The notes: generated from the sequence alone by a model not told the origin. 64,000 nucleotides of DNA from Anaerovirgula multivorans (GCF_900188145.1 NZ_FZOJ01000017.1:30582-94581); one strand, 5' to 3'. Counted from the first letter of the stretch, positions 1 to 9,613 are shown. Translations and numbers: made by a program.

Positions 1-1
1 T

Positions 2-871
2 CGTGAATACACGCATTATCGCTACAAACTTGTTTCCTGTAAGAGTAGCGAAAAAAACCGGTTTCAAAATGCATTCACAGTTTGCAATGTAGCCCTTGAT
101 GCTGTCGTTTCAGACATGTTTGGCAAATCTGCCTCTTCTATCACCGACTACTTGATTTCAACCGATTCCTTTGACCCGGAACATTGTTCAACACTTCTTA
201 AAGGTTCCTTAAGGGATAAGGTTGATTCTGTGATTGAGTCAATTGAGGGTTACCAAATGACTAAGGAGCAAAAGGACCGTATGTTAATGGTTCGCTCTCA
301 TCTTGAATTTGTCCAGACATCTATTGGAAAGCTGGATAAGATGGTTGCTCCTTTTGAATCTGCTATTACCCTTCTTTGTACCATTCCCGGAGTAGATAGA
401 GTATCTGCAATCACCATCATCTCCGAGATTGGTACGGATATGTCTCAATTTGCCAGCTCCAAGCGTTTATGCTGCTGGGCGGGATTAACACCTGGAAACA
501 ATGAATCTGCCGGTAAGAAGAAATCAGTTAGAATTACACGTGCTGGAGTCTATCTCAAACCTGCACTGATGCAAATTGCCCATGCTTCCGTGACTTCTAA
601 TAAGTCTCCTTACTACAAAAACAAATACAACCGCATTTGCAAAAGGAGGGGCAAAAAAAGAGCTATTATTGCTGTCACAAGGATGATTCTCACTGCTATA
701 TACCATATGTTTATTACAGGTGAAGAGTGGAACCCAAGCGACCTCTACAAAATTGACATGCCACAAGAAATGATGGAAAAGCAAAAACAAAAAGCTTTAA
801 AACAAGCAGCCAAACTTTTAATTTCAAGTGGGTTAATTAAAGCTGCCGATATTTCTTTGGCATTAAATTAA
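2..871 (+). CDS. IS110-family transposase, 5' end outside window
   Basis: DNA-recombining transposase of the IS110/IS116/IS902 group. The reading frame is open from base 2, well upstream of the first ATG at 116, so the N-terminal RuvC-like DEDD half lies mostly outside the window. Visible here are the end of that half, a helical spacer, and the C-terminal Transposase_20 domain around PGVDRVSAITIISEIG and the WAGLTPG motif, which holds the catalytic serine region of the family. The C-terminus appears complete and the stop at 871 is followed by non-coding sequence with no inverted repeat, as usual for IS110. In this family the guide (bridge) RNA lies upstream of the gene, outside the window. 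Confident on family; activity cannot be judged. Confidence 0.9.
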   Translation, partial: REYTHYRYKLVSCKSSEKNRFQNAFTVCNVALDAVVSDMFGKSASSITDYLISTDSFDPEHCSTLLKGSLRDKVDSVIESIEGYQMTKEQKDRMLMVRSHLEFVQTSIGKLDKMVAPFESAITLLCTIPGVDRVSAITIISEIGTDMSQFASSKRLCCWAGLTPGNNESAGKKKSVRITRAGVYLKPALMQIAHASVTSNKSPYYKNKYNRICKRRGKKRAIIAVTRMILTAIYHMFITGEEWNPSDLYKIDMPQEMMEKQKQKALKQAAKLLISSGLIKAADISLALN

Positions 872-1073
872 TATATTAATTTTTCAAGGGACAATGGTAC
901 CTCTATTTTGCTATGCCATTTTTTAGTGACTACGGAGAGCCTTTGAAGTATCTTTTCACGCTAATCTCCTCCATATATCAGGTTTGGTTCTAAGTGTATT
1001 ACTTCTTTTCTATCGTATCATTCATTAATACTTCCTCCTGGTTGCATAATTAATAACTTAGTAGTACGAGTGA
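872..1073. other. Right flank of IS110 element, no gene
   Basis: Non-coding stretch between the IS110 stop codon and the convergent hypothetical gene. It should contain the right end of the element, but the exact boundary cannot be set without an empty site. No terminator with a clear U-tract was seen. Confidence 0.4.
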
Positions 1074-1607
1074 TTATTTGTGCATTAATCTGTTAGCCTT
1101 CTCACACACCTCATGAACCTCATCATACTTTTTGTCAATCAAAGGCGCTATCTTGGCGGCCTTTTTATTGTGAATGATAGAGTAACAGAAGTATGGGATA
1201 ATCCAGCCAATAAAAGCAGGAATGGATAGAATGATAGACAAGGGTAACATGCCGGCAAGATAAGCAAACACAGAGGCGACCATAAATGCTGAACCGACAA
1301 TACCGATGGTATACGCAACGGCAGAGGCCCCCTTAACCTTGGCTCGCTTCAGTGTTTCAATTTCTTCAACACAGGCCTCAAATTTACTCTGAAGTCTGGT
1401 CAGCTCTGCCTTATTTCTAATTTTGCAATCACGTTTGAACTTCATAACCATAGAAAAAGAGCTGCTTATCGTTGAATCAGTTCCCTCAAGTTTCCAGCCA
1501 AAATTCTGATAACCGTCTGCATACATCGACACCATGTTGCGCTTTACCATAATATCCTTGTATTCATAGCCAATAGAATTATTTTCATTTTTCATTATTT
1601 CACTCAT
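1074..1607 (-). CDS. Hypothetical membrane protein, 177 aa
   Basis: Not recognised as a named family. The protein has a soluble N-terminal half with a short charged helical stretch around residues 65-92, then two adjacent hydrophobic segments at about residues 97-119 and 121-145 separated by a very short turn, and a charged C-terminal helix. This suggests a membrane hairpin with both ends in the cytoplasm. The start ATG is preceded by AAGGAG at an 8-base spacing, so the start is well supported. It stands alone: the two-component operon to its right runs the same way but is separated from it by a terminator. No function is proposed. Confidence 0.65.
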   Translation of the reverse strand: MSEIMKNENNSIGYEYKDIMVKRNMVSMYADGYQNFGWKLEGTDSTISSSFSMVMKFKRDCKIRNKAELTRLQSKFEACVEEIETLKRAKVKGASAVAYTIGIVGSAFMVASVFAYLAGMLPLSIILSIPAFIGWIIPYFCYSIIHNKKAAKIAPLIDKKYDEVHEVCEKANRLMHK

Positions 1608-1734
1608 GGCGAATGCTCCTTCATGTTAAAAAACTCATTTAGCAGATCTTTTCTGATTCATTTGATGTAACAATTCTACTGTTGAAATGTTTACAAATTG
1701 CTTATGAAATGTTTGAGAAATATTAAAACAAAAA

Positions 1735-1762
1735 AACAGTCTTCCCATTCGGGAAAACTGTT
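1735..1762 (-). terminator. Rho-independent terminator of two-component operon
   Basis: On the minus strand a 12-bp stem with one mismatch and a 4-base loop is followed by a run of T residues (1722-1734). It lies just downstream of the histidine kinase stop codon. Confidence 0.8.
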
Positions 1763-1822
1763 CTACTTCTTGAACAAAAAGGAAAATGATATTACTACCT
1801 CTGATTAAAAGTATCCGAGTAT

Positions 1823-2890
1823 TTATTTGATTTTGAGCTTAACCGTAAATGTAGTGCCTTTGCCCAGCCCACTTGAGACCGAAATTGTACCGCCCGACAG
1901 CTCAATTACCTTAAGTACAAGGGGAAGACCCAACCCGTTTCCTTCTTGCGAATGAGAAGTGTCCCCCTGGTAGAATTTATCAAAGATGTGCTGCATGGTT
2001 TTCTCGCTCATGCCGCAGCCAGTATCAGATACTATCACTGTTACAATATCATCGTCAGATGTTTGCCTCAATGTGACAATGCCGCCTGACTCGGTGAATT
2101 TGAGCGCATTGGATAGCAGGTTATTCCAAACAATTTCCAACATACTCTCGTCGGCGCAGATTATAGCCCGTTCTTCCAAATCCGCTACAAATTCGATGTT
2201 TTTCTTTTCCCACAAGTCTTCAAAATTCAGCGCGCAGTCACAGAGCTGCCGGCAGAGATCGTATGCTTCTACTACCGGCCTGATCTCCTGATTTTCAATT
2301 TTATTGAGTTTCAGGATGTTTGTCACAAGCGCTGTCAGCCTTTGGGATGCTGTAATAATAGTATTTGTGTATTCTTTCCGCTGTTCGACTGTGAGATCCT
2401 CTTCTTGCAGCGCCATAGCATAACTTTGGATCACAGACAGTGGCGTTTTGATCTCGTGGGACACGTTAGCGATGAAATCGTTCTTTAATGTTTCGATGCT
2501 ACCCAATTCCTCCACCATCTTATTGAAATCCTCAAACATAACATCAACATAATCCAGTTTATCGGCTGTATGGACAGGCTTCAGATATACCGAAAAATCA
2601 CCTTCGGCCACTTTCTTAGCAGCTTCACTGAGTTTTCTCATGGGCTTATCAAAGGCACGAACCTTTTGACGGTTTGTAACAAGGACAAATATTGCCGTAA
2701 CAATCGCCCAATACCCGTGCATACTCACAATAAATTCTAGCGGGATACTGCCAAAATGCACATACTCGTTAAGAATCATCCACTGTCCTGCAGACAGCAC
2801 AAGTAATATAAAATATGTCAGCACATACTCCTTCCAGGTGTAATGCCTAGCTTTGACCCTGCTGTCCATCTCAACCTGCTTCTTTTTCAC
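1823..2890 (-). CDS. Sensor histidine kinase with HAMP domain
   Basis: Membrane-bound sensor kinase that autophosphorylates and passes phosphate to the response regulator encoded just upstream. Two membrane segments (about residues 22-42 and 58-75) flank a very short extracellular loop, so it probably senses in or through the membrane. A HAMP linker follows (about 76-128), then HisKA with phospho-acceptor His145 in SHEIKTP, then the HATPase domain with the N-box (WNNLLSNALKFT), DTGCGM and GNGLGL. Its start overlaps the regulator stop by four bases (ATGA), showing translational coupling. The short sensor loop resembles intramembrane-sensing kinases that serve antibiotic-stress ABC transporters, but no transporter lies beside it, so the signal is unknown. 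Confidence 0.9.
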   Translation of the reverse strand: MKKKQVEMDSRVKARHYTWKEYVLTYFILLVLSAGQWMILNEYVHFGSIPLEFIVSMHGYWAIVTAIFVLVTNRQKVRAFDKPMRKLSEAAKKVAEGDFSVYLKPVHTADKLDYVDVMFEDFNKMVEELGSIETLKNDFIANVSHEIKTPLSVIQSYAMALQEEDLTVEQRKEYTNTIITASQRLTALVTNILKLNKIENQEIRPVVEAYDLCRQLCDCALNFEDLWEKKNIEFVADLEERAIICADESMLEIVWNNLLSNALKFTESGGIVTLRQTSDDDIVTVIVSDTGCGMSEKTMQHIFDKFYQGDTSHSQEGNGLGLPLVLKVIELSGGTISVSSGLGKGTTFTVKLKIK

Positions 2891-3558
2891 TGCAGCACCG
2901 CCTTATAACCCAAGCCATACACGGTGATGATCTTGAAGCCATCACAGCCGGAAAGCTTATCTCGAAGCTTTGTAATATAAACATCAACAGCACGCAGGCT
3001 GGTTTCGCTTTCGATTCCCCAGAATTCGTCCATGAGCTGCGCACGTGAAAAAGTATGCTTTGGATAAGACAGCAGCTTATACAAAATATTGAACTCCCGC
3101 ACCGTCACAGGGATTTCCTCACCATTTACTGCCACCGTGGTGGCATCTGCGTCCATGATAAGGTTTCCTACTGTCAGCTTCTTCTCATTCATGATGTTAG
3201 CACGACGGATTAGAGCTCCTACTCGAAGAATCAGTTCATCCATATTAATAGGTTTGACCATATAGTCGTCGATACCTGCCTGAAAACCTTTCTGTTTGGA
3301 TTTAATATCTTCGCGTGCTGTCATGAAAAGGATAGGAATAGTTTTGTTGATTTCCCGCACTGTTTCAGCAAATTCATAGCCATCAATCTCCGGCATCATG
3401 ATGTCTGAAATTATCAGATCGTATGGATTATTATACATCAAATCATACGCCTCTCGTGGGTTCAAACATCCTTTAGCGGCATATCCGTTATTGCGTAGAT
3501 AGGCGCACACGATTTGATTGAGCTTTATATCATCTTCTACAACAAGTATGTTAACCAT
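2887..3558 (-). CDS. OmpR-family response regulator
   Basis: Two-component transcription regulator of 223 residues. The receiver domain has the acidic pair in VVEDD, phospho-acceptor Asp52 in SDIMMPEIDG, the conserved Thr in MTARED, and Lys in MVKPI. The C-terminal winged helix (about residues 130-223) carries the family pattern RAVDVYITKLRDKL ending in VYGLGYK. The start was moved from an upstream TTG to the internal ATG at 3558, because that ATG begins the receiver domain and has GAAAGGAG at the right distance. Partner of the kinase that follows with ATGA overlap. A candidate self-controlled promoter lies just upstream. Confidence 0.92.
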   Translation of the reverse strand: MVNILVVEDDIKLNQIVCAYLRNNGYAAKGCLNPREAYDLMYNNPYDLIISDIMMPEIDGYEFAETVREINKTIPILFMTAREDIKSKQKGFQAGIDDYMVKPINMDELILRVGALIRRANIMNEKKLTVGNLIMDADATTVAVNGEEIPVTVREFNILYKLLSYPKHTFSRAQLMDEFWGIESETSLRAVDVYITKLRDKLSGCDGFKIITVYGLGYKAVLQ

Positions 3559-3589
3559 AAAAAAACTCCTTTCTACTGCGAATATAATA

Positions 3590-3619
3590 ATTATAGCAGT
3601 CAAATGTTAAAAAAATGTT
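3590..3619 (-). promoter_or_regulatory. Candidate activated promoter with direct repeats
   Basis: On the minus strand a perfect TATAAT (3595-3590) has a poor -35 (ACATTT) at 17 bp. That -35 overlaps two direct repeats AACATTT spaced with an 11-bp period (3619-3602). Repeats on one helical turn at the -35 are typical of OmpR-family activators, so the regulator may control its own gene. This is inference from the layout. Confidence 0.4.
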
Positions 3620-3941
3620 TGAATTAAAATATTAAACACTTTTTTGGATTCTATACTATTTTCTAGTATATTGGCACTATCTTTAAAAATCAAGGAATAA
3701 GCTGCAATCGATAGTATTAATTAACTGTAGGAAAAAGAAGAATATAATCATGTTCAAACACTAAGCACTTACTACTTGAGGGATATTTCACAATTCAAAA
3801 ATTCAAATTATGGATAAAAAGCACTGAGATTAGCAAAATCCACAGAAAAAAGAGTAGAAAATGCCTATGAAATTGAGTTACCCACAGTATTTGGTTTAAT
3901 AAATATATGAATGTTCCTCTTGTTCTTTGATAATTTAATGA
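3620..3941. other. AT-rich intergenic stretch, nothing recognised
   Basis: No gene, RNA or clear terminator was seen. A 64-codon minus-strand frame begins beyond it (3942-4136) but has no family resemblance and a badly placed ribosome binding site. Confidence 0.4.
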
Positions 3942-4299
3942 TTAAACTGCTTTATTAAGACCTGTTACCCGTAAATTGTTTAAAGCATAGTTTTCTTTAC
4001 CTTCTCCGAAAAAGCATTCTACAGCATTTTCCTGTAAAATTGAATAATCAATAAAAGTTAATACTGCTTGCAGCTCAGTCATCGGTTGAATTTTTATAAT
4101 TTGTTCTAAAGTAAAATACGCTATTTGCCGATTCATAAGTCGTACAAATTTTATTCCTTTCTATGGATTGTTAGACAGATTATTTATCGGATTGGGGTAA
4201 ACTATTTTTTTATACCTTTTTAAACCCTAGTAATATCAATATCTAAAAATTATGAAATTTACTCTATTATTTAACACCTTCGAAAATTAAGTGGAAAAT

Positions 4300-5120
4300 T
4301 TATAAACAAACTATCTTTTCATATAACCTATCTGCCAATTCCCATACACTTCTAATAGCATATGTATGCTTTAATCTATAATTGTAAATTTCTTGTTTGC
4401 CCAATTTTTCCATAACATTATTATCCCATGTTCCGTTATTATTAACAAGCCCCACTAATATCATCTGAATTACTTTTTCTCAACGTATGCTTAGATAATT
4501 CTTTGGAGTAGTAAGCGCAAGCGTTGAAAGAGACTTCCCTTGCCTTTCTATTTCAATCACGTTAATAATCCCTTTGCCGGATACACTTATCTTGGCTAAG
4601 ACATATCTTCTAGGCGTTAATCCGTCATCTAATTTAGAAAACTTTTTTCCCTTTAATCCTTCCGGTAAATTATCAACGATATAACTAACTGAAATATCAG
4701 AATAATGCTTGTTAAGTGCGCTTAAAATCTCAATAAATTCTTTGATATCTCCATCATACTTTTCCACCGTTTCTTGTATTGGCACAAACTCTAACCCTGT
4801 TAATAGATCTATTCCACCTACATCAGCAGTGGTCACTTGATCTGGTGAGTCAATTTGAATCTCTTCAGTATTCTCATCTTCCTTGGTTCTTTTACTGATA
4901 ATTCCTTTTCTCTGCATATAAACCATGGGAGCATTTTCATATTCATGATGAGTTATTTCTATAGGAACTGCTTTTTCGGTTCGTTTAGCACCCCCAGCCT
5001 CTGTATTAATTGTTAATCCATCATCCTCTACCTTTATATATTTTCTAAGCTTACTCTTATCTGAGTTTCGAATATTATGAAGCTTTGGAGATACGACTTC
5101 CACCGATTGTACATCAAAAG
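4300..5120 (-). pseudogene. tnsE remnant (Tn7-like target selector)
   Basis: C-terminal part of a TnsE-like protein, the Tn7-type factor that directs insertion into replicating or conjugating DNA. Seen: the TTADVGG box, a helical stretch, then the pattern RRYVLAKI...VIEIERQGKSLSTL, which aligns by eye with the C-terminal domain of Tn7 TnsE. The frame is interrupted by TGA at 4482-4480 but continues in the same frame for about 60 sensible codons to TAA at 4302-4300, so a single nonsense change broke it. The N-terminal half is missing; upstream the sequence switches to an unrelated PEP-synthase-type fragment near 5115-5130. No tnsA, tnsB, tnsC or tnsD is present. A decayed Tn7-like element is the best reading. 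Confidence 0.65.
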
Positions 5121-5124
5121 TCTT

Positions 5125-5387
5125 TCCTTAACCAGTTCATCCAAAAAGTTATCGTCTTTTACATGTTGTAAATAATCAATTACTTCTGAATAAGGCCGAA
5201 TCACATCCGCAACGTCCAATAGCGCCAGACCCATTTCTGAAGTAATATTGTTTTGTACAGATTGAGAAAGGGTGTCTGCTACGTTTTTTTCACTTAGCCA
5301 TGCCTCCATTTTTTCATTGATCCATGTTGAAGCATTTATAGCAGACATAAATACAGCTGATATAATAGAATTAGGGGGGGTGTACAT
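5125..5387 (-). pseudogene. PEP synthase / rifampin phosphotransferase-type fragment
   Basis: About 85 codons match the PEP/pyruvate-binding (PPDK N-terminal-like) enzymes that phosphorylate pyruvate or rifamycins. The diagnostic stretch is KNVADTLSQSV followed by MGLALLDVADVIRPY and LQHVKDDNF. Normal family members are over 800 residues, so this is a small internal piece. Both ends are cut: the left joins tnsE sequence in another frame, the right runs into non-coding DNA. It is not expected to be functional. Confidence 0.65.
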
Positions 5388-5882
5388 AGCCTTAGTTCTG
5401 TGTAAAGATTCGTCCTACTAAAGAAAAATTCCCCCAAACTTATTAGTCTGAGGGAACATACAAAATACTCTAAACCGCTGTATCAACACAACACGCTCCA
5501 TATGTATTTTTATAGAAATATGACAATATCTTGCAACAGGCAAATTCATCGGTCTGTCATTGATACGTCATATTCTATTCTATTCAATACACACTTTCTA
5601 AAATAACATAGACTGTAGAGGGTTGCAATAGATTTTTGCATATTTTGTCGATATCCTGTATAAATATTCGACATAGCATATATTAAAATCAATCAATAGA
5701 ACTTATCCGATATTTCCATGGATCATCATAAGAATTGAGATTATTGTCAATAAAACTGCTATTATTATTTTTTCTACATATAATCATTGCTGCAACATCA
5801 TCAGCATTTGATTCTAGCGTAACGATGGGCTTAGGAGGATTTTCGGCAAGTTGATGTACTATAATTTAATGAGGTTTATTAA
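5388..5882. other. Intergenic stretch with no recognised gene
   Basis: About 495 bp of AT-rich sequence on both strands with only short frames. A weak inverted pair (TTCCC...GGGAA near 5427-5455) is too poor to call a terminator. Presumably scar sequence between decayed elements. Confidence 0.4.
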
Positions 5883-6734
5883 CTAATATGATATTGGTTT
5901 ATTATATTCGATTTCAGTAATTTCAAAATTAAACCAGTTAAAGTCTCCATCATCTAATTTCCAAGTGATATCTCCTTTTGTAGGAACTCTTATTCCTTCA
6001 AATTCTTTATAATCCCTCACTGGAACCGACCATGTCTCTAAACTAAACTTTCCATTAAATTCGCCATATCGTTCAGCCTCGAATTTAATAGCTTCTCCCT
6101 TATCATTAAATGTGAATATTCCTGAGGCCGTTATACCTCCATAGGTCATAGTTGCTTTAGCATTATCCTCATCTATTTCTTCCCATGTTATATATTCCTT
6201 CAAAACTGCAGATGGAAACCACATCGTCTCGGCAAGATATCTTAACAAAGTGCCTTGATCGATTTCTTTTCCTTCTGAATCAGCAACGGAAAATAATGAA
6301 AGAGCTTTAATAAGCATGTTTCCTTTTCCATCCTGATATTTGTCTCTTCCTGCAATGTGAATTAACGGAGCTACTTTAATATTTGCTCTCCAAATAAACC
6401 CTGGCTCCTCTGAGGTAAAGTATTGTTCTGCTTCCACTGGCATCCATGGTTTACCCTCTCCCAATCTCATATCTGCTTTTTGTTTTAAACGAACAGCTAC
6501 TATTTTTTCCCTTCCGATAACCCCAGTGTACTCAAGCCACCTTTGAACATTTTGGGGTAAGCCTTCTATATCCTCCGCAGTCACAATCTTTTCTTTGTCT
6601 TCCACCTTGCTAAAAAGCATTTTAACTTCCTGTTCTACATTTCGTTTAAATAGAAAACTTGCTATGGATGAGGTAACTGTAAATGCAACCACAAGTACGA
6701 CAATACTAGTTAGCATGAGTGTTTTTTTTGACAT
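5883..6734 (-). CDS. DUF6544/DUF6920-like membrane-anchored protein
   Basis: Protein of 283 residues with an N-terminal signal-anchor (about residues 6-28) and a large outer domain. The pattern LPQNVQRWLEYTGVIG, the run KQKADMRLGEGKPWMPVEAEQYF and the later WFPSAVL plus TYGGITASG are those I associate with the DUF6544/DUF6920 family, whose role is unknown. The domain is probably a beta-rich fold outside the membrane. No operon partner: the flanks are long and gene-poor. Start ATG at 6734 is preceded by a GGAG-like sequence (GGGAGTG). Family assignment is from memory of the pattern; function is not proposed. Confidence 0.65.
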   Translation of the reverse strand: MSKKTLMLTSIVVLVVAFTVTSSIASFLFKRNVEQEVKMLFSKVEDKEKIVTAEDIEGLPQNVQRWLEYTGVIGREKIVAVRLKQKADMRLGEGKPWMPVEAEQYFTSEEPGFIWRANIKVAPLIHIAGRDKYQDGKGNMLIKALSLFSVADSEGKEIDQGTLLRYLAETMWFPSAVLKEYITWEEIDEDNAKATMTYGGITASGIFTFNDKGEAIKFEAERYGEFNGKFSLETWSVPVRDYKEFEGIRVPTKGDITWKLDDGDFNWFNFEITEIEYNKPISY

Positions 6735-7208
6735 ATTATCACTCCCAATAAAATTACTCCACTACTACGCAGTACCATTATTCTCTAAGTTAATCTATTC
6801 GAGATTTTGTTTATTATTCCTTCCGGCTCTTGGATAAAACAGTAAAAAGCGATGCTATTCGTGAAAAGGTAGTTTTTTATTCTGATGTAAAAATTTAAAA
6901 CTGATAAATCTATCTTAAATTTTAAACCCATTACGATTTCGTACAATAAACTTATTCTTCGGAATTTCTTCCCCCTTGAAAGAAAAATCTCCAAAACACT
7001 CGTCTAGGAGAACCTAATTGACATTTCAATATTTACTTCAAATCCTTATGATTCTTTGATACTAACCTATTTCTTCTCTATCAACACCACACACTCCGCA
7101 GTCCTTTTCTACCAATCGTAGCTTTGCTACTCTCGGGAAAATTTTGCATGAGGCGTACATCTACTTACTTTGTAAGCAGTGTTACGGCTTCAACATGACT
7201 CATTTATT
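6735..7208. other. Gene-poor stretch, no supported feature
   Basis: A 69-codon minus-strand frame (6785-6994) lies here, but it has no recognisable domain or good start. The rest is short broken frames next to the MerR remnant. Confidence 0.35.
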
Positions 7209-7301
7209 TCATCCATTTATTTTATCGTAATAATGTAATGTTCTTGGAGTTATCCCTGTTATCTGAACGATGTCTTTAACGGTTAATAATTGTTTCTTCA
7301 T
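7209..7301 (-). pseudogene. MerR-family regulator, truncated N-terminus
   Basis: A 30-codon frame encodes LTVKDIVQITGITPRTLHYYDK, the first helix-turn-helix of a MerR regulator (usually 120-300 residues), then stops. The start has GGAG/AAGGA upstream, so the original start survives while the wing, coiled coil and effector region are gone. Not expected to function. Confidence 0.65.
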
Positions 7302-7393
7302 TCCAAAATCCTTATCTCCTATCTGTATAGTCAAATATTTTCTTCTTAAGAAATTTCTAAAATTTTTTAAGAAATTTTATCAGTAAATATAAT

Positions 7394-8014
7394 TTATGAT
7401 AATTCGTATCCAATTATTTCAAGCCAATTTGCGATTTCTTCAGATGAAACAGTCCCATTTACAGTAATACCAGGTAGAATGGTGGATTTTGAACACTCTC
7501 TGGCTATATCATTTTCAATTTGGCAAAATCCACCTCCTCCATGAGTGCAGAAGGGAATTATTGTTTTCCCTGTGAAATCATGTTGTCTTAGAAAACTCAT
7601 AACTGGTGGGGCTAATGTTTTAAACCAATTAGGTGTACCTATAAATACTGTTCGATAATCCTCTATTGACTCACTTCCAGATATTAGTATGGGGCAAAAT
7701 CCTCGAGCAATCTGATTCCTTACTTCTTTAGCGGCAGTATTATAATCAAAAGAATAATTCTTATCAGGAACTAATTCTCTTATAGTGCCACCAGTCTGGA
7801 TTGCTATTTTTAACGCTAAATTCACTGTGTTTTGAAAAAGCGAATAATAAACAATCAGTGTATTATTCATATGGTGTGGGAGTGTATAAGAAACATATCC
7901 CTCCACTTGTGTATTTCCAGTGGTTTCAGCTTCCGCCATATAGGCACAGCAGCATTCTCTGGCGTCTCCCATATAAAGAATGCCAACTTCATTGCCATTC
8001 GGCAGTAAATTCAA
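7394..8014 (-). CDS. Flavodoxin-like protein with odd N-terminal extension
   Basis: From residue 49 the protein is a flavodoxin family member: MNNTLIVYYSLFQNT is the FMN phosphate-binding start, followed by a TPNWFKTLAPPVMSFL segment and GKTIIPFCTHGGGG for the isoalloxazine loop. Likely a one-domain FMN electron carrier or quinone reductase. The first 48 residues (with ECCC) are not flavodoxin and look like the tail of another gene. The ORF has only a TTG start without a ribosome site and follows a truncated gene at 8011-8121 in a different frame. The ATG at 7870 also lacks a good ribosome site. So the gene may be a deletion joint rather than a natural fusion. Confidence 0.6.
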   Translation of the reverse strand: MNLLPNGNEVGILYMGDARECCCAYMAEAETTGNTQVEGYVSYTLPHHMNNTLIVYYSLFQNTVNLALKIAIQTGGTIRELVPDKNYSFDYNTAAKEVRNQIARGFCPILISGSESIEDYRTVFIGTPNWFKTLAPPVMSFLRQHDFTGKTIIPFCTHGGGGFCQIENDIARECSKSTILPGITVNGTVSSEEIANWLEIIGYELS

Positions 8015-8121
8015 AATATTCTGTTCAAGTTCGATGAAACCAATTTATCAATAATTCTGCCTAAAGATGTTTTATCTGTGACACCTTCTACAATAAATAG
8101 AATGACCTTTTTAGTTCTCAT
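8011..8121 (-). pseudogene. Truncated TOPRIM-like partner of AAA ATPase
   Basis: A 36-codon frame starts inside the ATPase gene (11-bp overlap, so coupled translation) and reads MRTKKVILFIVEGVTDKTSLG. The VILFIVEGVTD stretch is the first strand and acidic residue of a TOPRIM-type nuclease, as in OLD/RloB/AriB partners of AAA15 ATPases. It stops after about 36 residues, where it meets the flavodoxin-like frame. Expected full length is 150-300 residues, so the effector half of this ATPase pair appears lost. Confidence 0.55.
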
Positions 8122-9499
8122 CAATCACCCTCCCAGCAATTCTGAAAGCACGACTGATATCAAAGCTGTTGGTCCCTTTGTAGATTTCCTCTTTTTGTCC
8201 TCCAAGATTGATGCTTCGATAATACAAGTTTCTCATATTATTATTGCTCTTCACATTTGCAAACCGCATATATCGATTCTTAGGATTTGTTGTTGTAAAT
8301 ATGATCGAACTTGTATCCAGCATTTCTAGCGGTCTTAAATTATGAGAAGTAAAAATCAGTTGTCCTTTTCCATTTTCACTGACAATCTGAAGAATCTCAC
8401 CGAGTAAATATTCAAAAATACCGACATCCAATTCATCAACAACCATACAGACTGTAGGGTTGTTAAACATTGTTATCAAAGTGCTCAATATGGATATGAT
8501 TTTCTTGATACCGTCGGACTCATACTTTAAAGGCACTTTTATATCATCCCTTATGGATATTAATTCAATCCGAATGCCTTCATTGCCATCATCTCTAAGT
8601 TGCTTGCCATGATTTTTCAGACCAATATTGAGACCTGGGACAATGGTTTCAAGGACAATGTTCATCTGGTCGATGATTTTGACCACAACATTATATACTT
8701 CTTCGGGAACAACCGAGGGCTTCAAAAGACCGATTGGCAAATCCCCCTGTGTCACTTTTTTCTCATCCAACAACCTGAAACTAAAGGGGATTAACACATT
8801 CATGTTAATCATTCCTGAATGATGATTCTTTATAATGAATAGATTAACATTTGCATGATGCTTCAAAGTTAGAATGATGCCTGTATAGCTTTTAAAGGCA
8901 TCATTTTTCTTAATAATTTCCTCTAACTCACTGCTGAAAACAAAAGAAGTGCCGTTTTTTTCGGACATTTTTTTAGCAACACCCAGATCAATTTGAATAT
9001 CTGCATTATTTGACGTTAGCAAGCGATAGTTTTTTACCGGTTTAAAAACGTATTCTTTGTTTCTCACGTGATAATCAATAATTCCGGCTTTACTTTTCCA
9101 AGCACCATCAACAAGCTCTTTGTACGGCAAATTTTCACGAATCACTTTGGCTTTACTTTCATCTGTTCTTTCGACCTCTACTTCGTAAAAAATCTGATAC
9201 TCATGAGCGCCCTGATTGAAATGATAAACGAGTTTTATCGTGGCAGTCTCTTCATTTTCAAATATATAGTCGCCTGCATTTTTAGGTAACTCTTTTCCAC
9301 TTATAAGGTGTTTAATAAGCCACATAGCATCGACAAACGCTGTTTTTCCTGAGCCATTCTGACCGTATATTCCAATGATCTCTGAGCGAATTAATTTATT
9401 TGATGATGGATTATCATTTGGAAAATCAATTTTTCCATATTCAACATTTTTTATATTAAAAAGTTCAGCTTCTTTTATGCGAATCATAGCATCTTGCAT
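8111..9499 (-). CDS. AAA15-family ATPase (RloA/AriA-like)
   Basis: ATPase of about 462 residues of the ABC/SMC-type AAA15 group common in phage-defence pairs. The Walker A is GIYGQNGSGKTAF near residue 47. A long helical insert follows, then YESDGIKKIISIL (signature-like region), Walker B CMVVDELDVGIFE and the SHNLRPLEML switch. The start was set to the ATG at 9499, which has GGAGG 8 bases upstream; the GTG at 9508 is too close to that site. A downstream gene overlapping its end begins like a TOPRIM nuclease but is cut after 36 codons. It is therefore probably the ATP-dependent sensor half of a two-gene abortive-infection system whose effector is gone. Confidence 0.75.
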   Translation of the reverse strand: MQDAMIRIKEAELFNIKNVEYGKIDFPNDNPSSNKLIRSEIIGIYGQNGSGKTAFVDAMWLIKHLISGKELPKNAGDYIFENEETATIKLVYHFNQGAHEYQIFYEVEVERTDESKAKVIRENLPYKELVDGAWKSKAGIIDYHVRNKEYVFKPVKNYRLLTSNNADIQIDLGVAKKMSEKNGTSFVFSSELEEIIKKNDAFKSYTGIILTLKHHANVNLFIIKNHHSGMINMNVLIPFSFRLLDEKKVTQGDLPIGLLKPSVVPEEVYNVVVKIIDQMNIVLETIVPGLNIGLKNHGKQLRDDGNEGIRIELISIRDDIKVPLKYESDGIKKIISILSTLITMFNNPTVCMVVDELDVGIFEYLLGEILQIVSENGKGQLIFTSHNLRPLEMLDTSSIIFTTTNPKNRYMRFANVKSNNNMRNLYYRSINLGGQKEEIYKGTNSFDISRAFRIAGRVIDEN

Positions 9500-9613
9500 T
9501 CCATACACCTCCGATTACAACAAATCATGTCACAAAACACTCGAAAAGATATGGCTCATCGGGAAAAAGAAAAATCACAGGAGCAGAGATAATCTGTCCT
9601 GCGATTTCATCAG

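Noticed and set aside
3942..4136. 64-codon minus-strand frame
   Set aside because: No known domain, ribosome site too far away, and flanked by debris.
6785..6994. 69-codon minus-strand frame upstream of the DUF6544-like gene
   Set aside because: No family pattern and no good start.
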